Positions 15,210 to 22,620 of a stretch of DNA of 45,773 nucleotides are shown here, in pieces. Position 1 is the stretch's first letter, and every line of letters starts with the position of its first letter. The DNA is from Fimadaptatus sp050946055 (lineage in GTDB: Bacteria; Bacillota; Clostridia; Christensenellales; Aristaeellaceae): NCBI GenBank assembly GCA_050946055.1, contig JBMNUB010000020.1:1-45773 (forward strand), written 5' to 3'. The notes under the pieces were generated by a model. It was not told the DNA's origin, did not search any database, and worked only from the letters and a program-made list of their open reading frames with translations. The position numbers were made by a program, and so were the translations under genes.

Positions 15210-16652
15210 TTGGCCAAGCAGAAGCAGGAAAAGTTTGTCGCGGAGATAACCCCCCGCGACACGGATTTTGCCCAGTGGTACACCGACGTAATCAAAAAGA
15301 CCGACCTCATAGACTATGCGCCGGTGCGCGGCTGCATGGTCATGAAGCCCTATGGCTATGCCATATGGGAACTGATACAGAATGAGCTGGATGCCAGGTT
15401 CAAGGCGACCGGCCACAAGAACGTATATCTGCCCATGCTCATACCCGAGAGCCTGCTGCTCAAGGAGGCCGACCACGTGGAGGGTTTTGCGCCCGAAGTC
15501 GCATGGGTTACCATGGGCGGCGGCGAGCAGCTGACCGAGCGTCTGGCCATACGCCCCACCAGTGAGACGCTGTTCTGCACGATGTACTCCAAGTGGGTGC
15601 AGAGCTGGCGCGATCTGCCCATGAAGTACAACCAGTGGTGCTCGGTAATGCGCTGGGAAAAGACCACCCGTCCCTTCCTGCGCACCGCTGAGTTCCTGTG
15701 GCAGGAGGGTCATACCATACACGCCACCGCCGAGGAAGCCGAGCAGGAGACCATGCAGATGCTGGAGGTCTACCGCGAGTTCGCCGAGAACGTGGGCGCG
15801 ATACCCGTGATATGCGGCCGCAAGAGCGAGAAGGAGAAGTTCGCCGGTGCGCGCGCTACCTACTCGATAGAGGCCATGATGCACGACGGCAAGGCGCTTC
15901 AGGCCGGCACCTCGCACAACTTCGGCACCAACTTCTCCGAACCCTTCGACATAAAGTACCTGTCCAAGGAGGGCAAGCAGGAGTACGTGCATGAGACCAG
16001 CTGGGGCGTGTCCACCCGCCTGATAGGCGCGCTGATAATGGTGCATGGCGACGACCGCGGCCTCAAGCTGCCCCCGCGCCTTGCGCCCATACAGGTAGTG
16101 GTGTTGCCCATAGCCTCCCATAAGCCCGGCGTTACCGAGAAGTCCGAGGAGATACGCGCGGCGCTTGCCGCCGCCGGACTGCGCGTGGAGCTGGATGACC
16201 GCGATGCCAGCGCGGGCTGGAAGTTCAACGAGTGGGAGATGAAGGGCGTGCCGGTGCGTCTGGAGGTCGGCCCCCGCGATATAGAGAATGGCGTGGTCAC
16301 CTATGTGCGCCGCGACACTCTGGAGAAGGCCACCCTGCCGATAGAGGGGCTGGCCGACGCGCTCAAGGCGCTGCTGGAGGATGTGCAGGCCAACATGCTC
16401 GCTCAGGCGCGCGAGTTCATGAACGCGCACACCACCATCGCCCACACTCTGGAAGATGTGGTAAACGGCGCAAACGGCGGCTTTGCGCTGGCGGCATGGT
16501 GCGGCGAGACCGAGTGCGAGGAGCATCTCAAGGCCGAGTACGCCATAACCACCCGCAACATGCCCTTCGACCAGAGCGACCTGCCCACCGAGACCTGCCC
16601 CATCTGCGGCAAGCCCGCCAGGTGCAAGATATACTTCGCCAAGGCGTATTGA
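15210..16652 (+). CDS. proS: Proline--tRNA ligase (type 3, eukaryote/archaeal-like)
   Basis: About 480 residues, the usual size of the short type-3 ProRS without an editing insertion. It charges tRNA-Pro with proline using ATP. Class II signatures are present: RPTSETLFCTMYSKW (motif 2 region with Arg/Thr/Glu), EFLWQEGHT, and the proline-binding region of DGKALQAGTSHNFG. The anticodon-binding domain follows (QVVVLPI...GLRVELDDRD), then a C-terminal zinc-binding-like domain with Cys residues (CGETECEEH and CPICGKPARC). I chose TTG at 15210 because AAGGAG lies 9 bases upstream; the ATG at 15201 touches that site. It is controlled by the T-box leader and ends before a terminator. Confidence 0.93.
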   Translation: MAKQKQEKFVAEITPRDTDFAQWYTDVIKKTDLIDYAPVRGCMVMKPYGYAIWELIQNELDARFKATGHKNVYLPMLIPESLLLKEADHVEGFAPEVAWVTMGGGEQLTERLAIRPTSETLFCTMYSKWVQSWRDLPMKYNQWCSVMRWEKTTRPFLRTAEFLWQEGHTIHATAEEAEQETMQMLEVYREFAENVGAIPVICGRKSEKEKFAGARATYSIEAMMHDGKALQAGTSHNFGTNFSEPFDIKYLSKEGKQEYVHETSWGVSTRLIGALIMVHGDDRGLKLPPRLAPIQVVVLPIASHKPGVTEKSEEIRAALAAAGLRVELDDRDASAGWKFNEWEMKGVPVRLEVGPRDIENGVVTYVRRDTLEKATLPIEGLADALKALLEDVQANMLAQAREFMNAHTTIAHTLEDVVNGANGGFALAAWCGETECEEHLKAEYAITTRNMPFDQSDLPTETCPICGKPARCKIYFAKAY

Positions 16653-16682
16653 TGCATGGCGCTGTGGATGAATGCTGCGCAG

Positions 16683-16803
16683 CCTGATGTCCGCAAGTTC
16701 GGTGGCGCTGCAAGCTGCGCGGGTGCGATGCTTCCGCCAGCACACACGATTCGGATGGGCGTTGTTGATGTAAGCAAGTTCGGTGGCGCTGCCTGATATC
16801 CGC
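16683..16803. repeat. Pair of 27-bp direct repeats 81 bp apart
   Basis: TGATGT..GCAAGTTCGGTGGCGCTGC occurs at 16685-16711 and 16766-16792, differing at two positions. A shorter GCCTGAT.TCCGC word occurs at 16683 and again at 16791. The remainder of the 16653-17039 gap holds the proS terminator and no gene. Confidence 0.7.
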
Positions 16804-16876
16804 AGTCGCAATCGTGCGGCGCGCTGCATGGGTGCGGCAAAGCGCAGACCTGTGCGCGCATTGATGGGTTCATTAG

Positions 16877-16912
16877 CCCGCCTTCGACCGTCATGGCCGG
16901 GGGCGGGTTTTT
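16877..16912 (+). terminator. Terminator after proS
   Basis: CCCGCC (16877-16882) pairs with GGCGGG (16902-16907), with extra pairing inside, followed by TTTTT (16908-16912). Confidence 0.7.
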
Positions 16913-17039
16913 GCAATGCATTTTGATATGGCGCGGTCAGGGCGCGCGGCGGGTTTGCGGTTGATGTATCAGGATGGGCATGCTATAATGCCAACATAAA
17001 TATGCGCTGCGCAGCGGCGTTTGGTGGAGGTGCCGGGCT

Positions 17040-17567
17040 ATGGACATGGGATTTAACCGATGCAAGCTGAAGTTTGACGCGGCCATGGAGCGCTGTGCGC
17101 CGCATCCCAGTCGGTTGAGCGCGTATGAAGCGGGGCGCGCTCGCCTTTGCGAGGACAGGCTGATTAGCGTGCTGCTGGGTGAGGGCAGCGCGTTTGAGGG
17201 CAGAAGCACGGGCGGCGCGTCATATGCGAGCGCGGGCGAAGGGCAGCGGCTACTGCTGCGCGACAGCGGCTATGGCCTGGGCGAGACAAACGAACTCAGG
17301 GCATATGGATTTCAATACATGGACATGCGCGGCTGCTGCCAGCGGCGGCAGGACATAGAGCACTTCTTTAACTCAGCGCCCTGCTCTAGTTCGGAGAACG
17401 AGCGGGTCAAGTCCGCGTGCAGCGCCCGGCAGCTGGACTTCATGCCCATGCAGGACGCTATCGACATGGCAATGAGCAAGCTGAACGCCATGGGCATAGA
17501 CGGTGTGGCGGTTGAATACCATTACGGCGTGACAGTGGATGTGGCGCAGATCAGATGGTGTGCTTGA
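17040..17567 (+). CDS. N-terminal part of a split gene (unknown function)
   Basis: 175 residues. The start follows GGTGGAGG. I do not recognise the family. The last third (DAIDMAMSKLNAMGIDGV, VEYHYGVTVDVAQ) has the look of a repeated alpha/beta unit that continues naturally into the next frame, where another aromatic-rich beta segment begins. It ends with TGA at 17565-17567, in the context GCTTGAC. Reading one base on (+1) continues for 168 residues to 18072. So this is most likely the first half of one protein of about 340 residues, either a frameshifted pseudogene, a sequence error, or a +1 recoding site. Confidence 0.5.
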   Translation: MDMGFNRCKLKFDAAMERCAPHPSRLSAYEAGRARLCEDRLISVLLGEGSAFEGRSTGGASYASAGEGQRLLLRDSGYGLGETNELRAYGFQYMDMRGCCQRRQDIEHFFNSAPCSSSENERVKSACSARQLDFMPMQDAIDMAMSKLNAMGIDGVAVEYHYGVTVDVAQIRWCA

Positions 17568-18072
17568 CGATGTGCGTGCGCGCAGCCGTGAGGGCGGCAG
17601 CCATCAAGCGCCGGGGCAAGGCGCAAGTTACTATGAGCTGATATTCCGTCAGACGATGGACGGCGTGCCCATAAGCTCGCACGGTTATGCCAACAGGGAC
17701 GATCCGCGCGAGTACCACACGGCGGACACATTCGTGCGCGCGGTGATAGAGGAGCCGTGCATGAGCATGCTCAGCGGCACAGAGCTTCTCGCGCCCGAAC
17801 GGGCAGGCGAGCCCATGCCGGTAGTGAGCTATGAGCAGGCGTTTGAGCAGGTGCGGCGGCACTATGCCGGCAAGTTCAGGGCGTACGACAACGTGCTGGC
17901 GGAAGCGGAGCTTGTCTATCACAAGGTCAAGCTGCGCGAGCGCGACAGGTTCAGGCTGATACCGGCATGGGCGTTTACCATAATGGCCATAGCGCCCTAC
18001 GGCAGGGACATAAACTACTATGAGCTCTGCATGATAGACGCGCACACGGGTGAAATGTACATAGCGCCGTAG
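17539..18072 (+). pseudogene. C-terminal part of the split gene (unknown function)
   Basis: About 177 codons open from the overlapping ATG at 17539. That ATG has no ribosome site of its own, and the natural join to the upstream fragment is somewhere in 17539-17567. The region from YYELIFRQTMDGVPISSHGY to RLIPAWAFTIMAI...YYELCMIDAHTGEMYIAP looks like well-folded protein and its codon use (ATA for Ile) matches the neighbours, so it was recently or is still under selection. A strong terminator follows at 18104. Function unknown; the YYE...VPI...AYDNV...AWAF pattern recalls Gram-positive envelope-associated proteins, but I cannot name a family. Confidence 0.5.
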
Positions 18073-18103
18073 CTGCATATGAGTGGCTGCCTGGCGCAGC
18101 GGG

Positions 18104-18155
18104 GCGCATCTGCGCAGCGCATGCCTTTAAGCGCTGTGCAGGTGCGCTGTTTTAC
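18104..18155 (+). terminator. Terminator after the split gene
   Basis: A 17-bp stem (18104-18120 with 18131-18147; two G-T wobbles) with a 10-base loop, followed by TGTTTTACTT. Confidence 0.85.
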
Positions 18156-18251
18156 TTGATTGCGGTAAAATATCGGAGATTTGCGCGGACGATTGTGAGA
18201 TACAGCGGATTTATTTCATCATGACAAAATTAAGCGATTGGGTAAAAACGA

Positions 18252-18431
18252 TTGACGAATTATGTAAAGTATGGTAGATTGTAATGGACGAAGTCGCACG
18301 GCTTATAGTCCATATCGACACACTGGCGAGCGACAGGCGCACATCATACCTTGGTGAATTAATTGCAGCACATGCGACCAAAGGGCATATTGGGAGAGAG
18401 GGTATATTGGGAGGAATGCCTCGCTCGCCAG
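18252..18431 (+). other. AT-rich islet with orphan promoter and long-range inverted repeat
   Basis: TTGACG (18252-18257), 17 bases, TAGATT (18275-18280) predicts a transcript from about 18287. The only ORF (ATG at 18284) would have no leader or ribosome site. The predicted RNA contains CTGGCGAGCGA (18323-18333) and its exact complement TCGCTCGCCAG (18421-18431), closing an 87-base loop that holds two ATATTGGGAG words. TCTGTTTT follows. It could be a small RNA; this is inference. The rest of 18156-18643 shows no gene. Confidence 0.35.
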
Positions 18432-18654
18432 CGATTCTGTTTTGCGGGATGGGATATTTGAAGCTGCAAGCCGTTCGGGAAATGCGGATGAATGGTTCAA
18501 ATTATATATGCTATATGGCAATGCGTGAGGCCTGCAGATTGCCGCAGGATACAGTTTAAATACGGGCAAATCCGATAATGCGCCAGCTTTCGGCATTATA
18601 GCCGGGGGCGGGCGCTTTTTTGCGCAGCGCGCTGCCGGACGGAGAAAATACTCT

Positions 18655-18907
18655 CAGACTGTCAAAAAACCCCCGGAGAGCTCGGCGGGCCTTGCAGCCC
18701 GCCGACTTAGGTAGCGCCCAGCGACATGTGCGGTGGGCGCGTGGATATTTTTGCGTCGGGAAATCCCATTTCCCAGAGCAGCATATCTTCCTTGCAGTTT
18801 CCACGCCCGGAAATCCGCAGGATTTCAGTGGAAACTGAGTAGGGGTGGCAGTGGCGGGGGAGCTTCTCCCCCATCCACGCTTGTCAAAAAGACGCTTTGA
18901 CAAGCAG
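18655..18907 (+). repeat. Structured dispersed element, copy 2
   Basis: 253 bp, the best-preserved copy. In order it has TCGGCGGGC/GCCCGCCGA, the identical 20-base block (18721-18740) inside a GCGCCCA/TGGGCGC stem, GGGAAAT/ATTTCCC, a nested hairpin (CAGTTTCCAC/GTGGAAACTG enclosing GAAATCC/GGATTTC), GGGGGAG/CTCCCCC, and GCTTGTCAAA/TTTGACAAGC at the 3' end. It is flanked exactly by the direct repeat GAAAATACTCT (18644-18654 and 18908-18918). Confidence 0.88.
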
Positions 18908-18916
18908 GAAAATACT

Positions 18917-18945
18917 CTGTCCTTAATGCGGATATGTGGTATAAT
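18917..18945 (+). promoter_or_regulatory. Candidate promoter of the metallo-hydrolase operon
   Basis: CTGTCC (18917-18922), 17 bases, TATAAT (18940-18945). The -35 region begins at the edge of the right direct repeat of element copy 2. The -10 is perfect, the -35 weak. Confidence 0.5.
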
Positions 18946-19001
18946 ATAGAAAAATCGCCAGAGCCTATGGCCTGAGCGATGCGCAAGGAGGATATCTGTC
19001 C

Positions 19002-19835
19002 ATGAAACTGCAATATCTGGGCTCGGCAGCAGCTGAGGGCTGGCCGGCACTGTTCTGCGAGTGCGATGCATGCAAGGAGGCCGCGCGCCGCGGCGGGCGC
19101 GATTTGCGCCTGCGCACCGGCTCCATGCTGGATGACGAAATAATGATAGACTTCACGCCCGACGTGATGACGCAGAAGATACGCTTTGATCTGCCGCTGC
19201 ATGACGTGCGCCACTGCTTCCTCACGCATACGCACGAGGATCACTTCGAGCCGCGCAACATGACCTACTTTGGGCCGGGCTTTGCCAACATAGACAGGCG
19301 CGAGGAAAAGGGCATATTCCACTTCTATGCCAGCGAGGCATCCCGCCCCGAGTTCGAGCGCATGATGCGCGACAGCGTGCCGGGCTGGGAGAAGCTGTGC
19401 GACCTTACCACGCTCAAGATGTATGAGCGCTTTGAGCTGAACGGGCGCGGCTTTACTCCGATACCGGCGGTGCATGGCTGCGTGGGCGCGGTCAATTACA
19501 TAATCGACGAGGGCGGCAAGCATCTGCTCTATGCGCACGACACCGGGCTGTGGCAGGAGGAGACATGGGAGTTCCTGCGCGGCGTGAAGCTGGATTTGGC
19601 CAGCCTTGACTGCACCAACGGCCCTATCAAGAGCGAGTACAGCGGCCACATGGGCTTTGAGCGCAACATATACATGCGCAACCGCCTTATAGAGCAGGGC
19701 AGTGCCGACAAAAACACGCGCTTTGTGCTGAACCACTTCTCGCACAACGGCGGCATGCTCTACGATGAGATGGTGATGGAAATGAGCCCCAAGGGATTCG
19801 AGATAGGCTTTGACGGCAAGATAATGGAGATATGA
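19002..19835 (+). CDS. MBL-fold metallo-hydrolase (PhnP-like)
   Basis: 277 residues with the metallo-beta-lactamase metal motif THTHEDHF (75-82), further ligands in PAVHGC, AHDTG and NHFSHNGG, and an N-terminal GSAAAEGWPALFCECDACKEA in which Cys19, Cys21 and Cys24 recall the zinc cysteines of PhnP-type cyclic phosphodiesterases. A phosphodiester or related substrate is likely; the exact one is not known. The start follows AAGGAGG. It overlaps the nucleotidyltransferase gene by ATGA, so the two products are made together. Confidence 0.85.
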   Translation: MKLQYLGSAAAEGWPALFCECDACKEAARRGGRDLRLRTGSMLDDEIMIDFTPDVMTQKIRFDLPLHDVRHCFLTHTHEDHFEPRNMTYFGPGFANIDRREEKGIFHFYASEASRPEFERMMRDSVPGWEKLCDLTTLKMYERFELNGRGFTPIPAVHGCVGAVNYIIDEGGKHLLYAHDTGLWQEETWEFLRGVKLDLASLDCTNGPIKSEYSGHMGFERNIYMRNRLIEQGSADKNTRFVLNHFSHNGGMLYDEMVMEMSPKGFEIGFDGKIMEI

Positions 19836-20623
19836 CGGGAAAGATAGATGAGTTGCCCCGGCGGACGCGGGAGCAGATAGAGCGCATAAGCGCAGCATTG
19901 CGCCTTGCCATGGGCGGCGCGCTTGTGGGGCTGTACCTGCATGGCTCGGCGGCGATGGGCTGCTTCTGCCCGCAGAGCAGCGATATAGATATGATAGGCG
20001 TGTGCAGCGGCCGCATGGATGGCGGCATGCAGGCGCGCGTAGCTCGCGCACTGCTGGAGCTGGAGCGCAGGCCGCACACGATAGAGATGAGCATAATCAG
20101 CCGCGAGTGCCTTAAGCGCTGGCACTATCCCACGCCGTATGAGTTTCACTTCAGCAGCATGCATGTGGAGCGCATAGCCGCAATGCTGGCGGCGGGCGAG
20201 GTGCAGGCCGGCGGCGACGGAGATGCCGATCTGGCGGCGCATCTGAGCGTGTGCCGCGCGCGGGGGTTCGTGCTGGCAGGGGCGGATGCATGCGAGCTGT
20301 TGCCGCCCGTGCCGTATGCCGACTACTTCGATTCGGCTGCGCAGGACTTTGACTGGCTGCGCAGCGGCGAGGAGGCGGCTGTGTACGCCGCGCTCAATGC
20401 CTGCCGCGTGCTACGGCTGGCGCGCGAGCAGGGCGTGTATTCCAAGCGCGAGTGCGGGCTATGGGCGCTGGAACAGGCCGATGTACCCAATAAGGCGCTG
20501 ATACGGCGCGCGCTGGATGCCTATGCGCGGGGCGATGCGCTGGAGCGCGACGCCGAGCTGGATGAGCTGCTGGCTTGGGCGGATGCGCAGATAGCGCGGT
20601 GCAGAGCCGAACTGCGCGCCTGA
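19832..20623 (+). CDS. Aminoglycoside-adenylyltransferase-like nucleotidyltransferase
   Basis: 263 residues with the nucleotidyltransferase motif GSAAMGCFCPQSSDIDM (Gly38-Ser39, Asp51, Asp53) and a C-terminal helical domain (DUF4111-like) with NACRVLRLAREQGVYSKRECGLWAL, the pattern of the ANT(3'')/ANT(9) family. It would transfer AMP from ATP to a hydroxyl group on a small molecule. Chromosomal homologues need not confer resistance, so I do not call a resistance gene. It is coupled to the metallo-hydrolase by ATGA and followed by a strong terminator. Confidence 0.8.
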   Translation: MTGKIDELPRRTREQIERISAALRLAMGGALVGLYLHGSAAMGCFCPQSSDIDMIGVCSGRMDGGMQARVARALLELERRPHTIEMSIISRECLKRWHYPTPYEFHFSSMHVERIAAMLAAGEVQAGGDGDADLAAHLSVCRARGFVLAGADACELLPPVPYADYFDSAAQDFDWLRSGEEAAVYAALNACRVLRLAREQGVYSKRECGLWALEQADVPNKALIRRALDAYARGDALERDAELDELLAWADAQIARCRAELRA

Positions 20624-20733
20624 GCGCCGTGACAGGCAGACTGGCTGCTTATGGAACCGGACGCGCACCTATTGACCCGGCGCAAGGCCGCCCGGAGCTT
20701 GGTGCGCAGCGGGCATGAGTTCATATGGCAGCA

Positions 20734-20781
20734 TTGCGCCGCGCAACATGGGGATTTGCATGCTGCGCGGCGCAAAATTTT
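20734..20781 (+). terminator. Terminator after the nucleotidyltransferase gene
   Basis: A 12-bp perfect stem TTGCGCCGCGCA (20734-20745) with TGCGCGGCGCAA (20764-20775), then AATTTTG. Confidence 0.8.
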
Positions 20782-20799
20782 GCCTGCGTGAAAAAAAGG

Positions 20800-20828
20800 T
20801 GGACAAAGCCGCCGATTAGTGATATATA
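20800..20828 (+). promoter_or_regulatory. Promoter of the MATE gene
   Basis: TGGACA (20800-20805), 17 bases, TATATA (20823-20828), 33 bases before the start codon. Confidence 0.6.
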
Positions 20829-20861
20829 TTAGTCGAATATACATCTTGGAGGGCGTGTGCG

Positions 20862-22241
20862 ATGCGAAGTTTGGCGCGCGACAATCGTGGGCTGATAGAG
20901 GGCGTCATCTGGAAACAGCTGCTCATCTACTTTTTCCCGATACTGCTGGGTACTTTCTTCCAGCAGCTGTACAACACCGTGGACGCGGTGGTCGTGGGCA
21001 ATGTGCTGGGCAAGCAGGCGCTGGCCGCGGTGGGCGGCGCGACCGGCACGATAATCAACCTGCTGGTGGGGTTCTTTGTAGGACTGTCGTCGGGCGCGAC
21101 GGTGGTAATATCGCAGTATTACGGCATGGGCGACGAGAATGAAGTCGGGCGCGCCGTGCATACTTCGATAGCGCTGTCGCTGATAGGCGGCGTGATACTG
21201 ATGGTCGTGGGGCTGCTGGGCTCGCGCTGGGCGCTGGAGGCCATGGGCACGACCGAGGACGTAATCGACGGCGCGGCTGAGTACATGCGCATATACTTTG
21301 CAGGCGTGATACTCAACCTGCTCTACAACATGGGCTCGGGCATACTGCGCGCCATAGGCGATTCCAGAAGGCCCATGGTATACCTGATAGTGTGCTGCGT
21401 GGTCAACATAGCGCTGGATCTGCTGTTCGTTGGCGCAATGGGCATGGGCGTGGGCGGCGCGGCGCTGGCCACCATAATATCGCAGGGCGCAAGCGCCGTG
21501 CTGGTAATGGTGGCGCTGGTGCGCTCCAAGGAGTGCTACCGCTTCATACCGCGCAAGCTGCGCCTGGACATGGAGTTGCTAAGGCGCGTGCTCAAGATAG
21601 GCTTCCCGGCGGGCTTGCAGTCGATGATGTACTCTATATCCAACCTCATAATACAGGCCAACATAAACGCCCTCGGCACCGATACCATGGCGGCATGGAC
21701 GGCGTTTGGCAAGGTTGACAGCATAATATGGATGATAATGGGCGCGTTCGGCGTGGCGATAACCACCTTCGTGGGCCAGAACTGGGGCGCGCGCAAGCCT
21801 GACCGCGTGCGCAAGAGCATACGCACCTGCCTTGCGCTGTCGATAGGCAGCACGGTATTCATGAGCGGCGTGATACTGGTGGCGGGCCATCCGCTGATAA
21901 GGCTGTTCACCAGCGACGAGGCGGTCATGGCGATAAGCATGACCATAATGCACTGCAATGTGCCGCTATACTTTACATATGTGTGTATAGAGATACTGTC
22001 GGGCGCGATGCGCGGCATGGGCAACTCGTTCGGCCCCATGCTGATAATCTGCGTGGGCATATGCGTGCTGAGGATAATATGGCTATTTACCGCCGTGCCG
22101 ATGAGCAACAACATAATCACGATAGTGATAAGCTATCCGATATCGTGGATAGTGACCTCGATAGCGATGGTAGTATACTACTATCGCTGGAGCAGGCGCG
22201 TGGGTCTGCGCCGCTGGAAGGTGCGCGGCGAGGAAGCGTGA
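20862..22241 (+). CDS. MATE-family multidrug/cation antiporter
   Basis: 459 residues, twelve predicted membrane segments in two halves, with the MATE start (IWKQLLIYFFPILLGTFFQQLYNTVDAVVVG), the second-half match GFPAGLQSMMYSISNLIIQ, and GQNWGARKPDR near the centre. It resembles the Clostridial NorM/DinF-type branch. It should export organic compounds using a Na+ or H+ gradient; substrates are unknown. The start follows GGAGG by nine bases. It is monocistronic, from its own promoter, converging on the isomerase-like gene. Confidence 0.93.
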   Translation: MRSLARDNRGLIEGVIWKQLLIYFFPILLGTFFQQLYNTVDAVVVGNVLGKQALAAVGGATGTIINLLVGFFVGLSSGATVVISQYYGMGDENEVGRAVHTSIALSLIGGVILMVVGLLGSRWALEAMGTTEDVIDGAAEYMRIYFAGVILNLLYNMGSGILRAIGDSRRPMVYLIVCCVVNIALDLLFVGAMGMGVGGAALATIISQGASAVLVMVALVRSKECYRFIPRKLRLDMELLRRVLKIGFPAGLQSMMYSISNLIIQANINALGTDTMAAWTAFGKVDSIIWMIMGAFGVAITTFVGQNWGARKPDRVRKSIRTCLALSIGSTVFMSGVILVAGHPLIRLFTSDEAVMAISMTIMHCNVPLYFTYVCIEILSGAMRGMGNSFGPMLIICVGICVLRIIWLFTAVPMSNNIITIVISYPISWIVTSIAMVVYYYRWSRRVGLRRWKVRGEEA

Positions 22242-22244
22242 TGC

Positions 22245-22390
22245 GTATCTGCGCGGCGGGCAGGTCAATGGCTGCATCTGAGCGGCGAGCAAGTCAATGG
22301 CTGCAATCTGCATGGCTAGCCAGTCAATGGCTGCAAACTGCGCGGCAAGCAAGCCAATGTCCGTGCGCGGCGCGGCAGGCAAATGGCCGC
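22245..22390. repeat. Degenerate ~30-bp tandem repeat after the MATE gene
   Basis: Four to five units of about 30 bp built on GTCAATGGCTGCA; anchors at 22264, 22293, 22323 and a degenerate one at 22353. Between the MATE stop and the bidirectional terminator I see nothing else. Confidence 0.75.
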
Positions 22391-22473
22391 GTTCCCCACT
22401 GCAAGTTAGTTAAGACCATATGCCGCGCGGCAAGCAAAGCGCCGTGCATTCGCGGCCAAAGCTGAATACAAAG

Positions 22474-22515
22474 AAGCCATCCGCTGGCGGCAATCGTCAG
22501 CGGATGGCTTTTGTC
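22474..22515. terminator. Bidirectional terminator between MATE and isomerase genes
   Basis: A 13-bp perfect stem AAGCCATCCGCTG (22474-22486) with CAGCGGATGGCTT (22498-22510), with T-rich tails in both directions. It serves the convergent genes. Confidence 0.85.
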
Positions 22516-22524
22516 ATTGACATC

Positions 22525-22620
22525 GCAGTCTCCAAGCACGGAAATCTGCGGAATTGTCTATGAGACTGGTGTGGTCAGAAGTGGCGGGAGAGGTATCTCC
22601 CTCACCTGCGATGCGTTTGT
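22525..22620 (+). repeat. Structured dispersed element, copy 4 (partial)
   Basis: About 96 bp matching only the second half of the element: CAGTCTC/GAGACTG outer stem with GGAAATCTGCGGAATT inside, and a GGGAGA/TCTCCC hairpin, ending in GATGCGTTTGTC. Both stems differ from the other copies on both arms yet still pair. Its end reaches the stop codon of the isomerase gene (22620-22622). The first half of the element is absent. Flanking words (TTTGTCATTG, TTTGTCAATTG) may be a decayed direct repeat. Confidence 0.65.

Noticed and set aside
15045..16916. Long antisense ORF opposite proS (and similar ones opposite the radical SAM, topoisomerase B and topoisomerase A genes)
   Set aside because: These are His/Ala/Arg-rich shadows produced by GC-rich codon use on the other strand, with no ribosome site or family resemblance.
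18284..18559. 91-codon ORF in the AT-rich islet
   Set aside because: It has no ribosome site, its ATG would fall at the predicted transcript start, and the protein looks like no family.
19832..20623. Aminoglycoside resistance gene
   Set aside because: The family fits, but chromosomal members often act on other molecules and nothing here marks a resistance cassette or mobile context.
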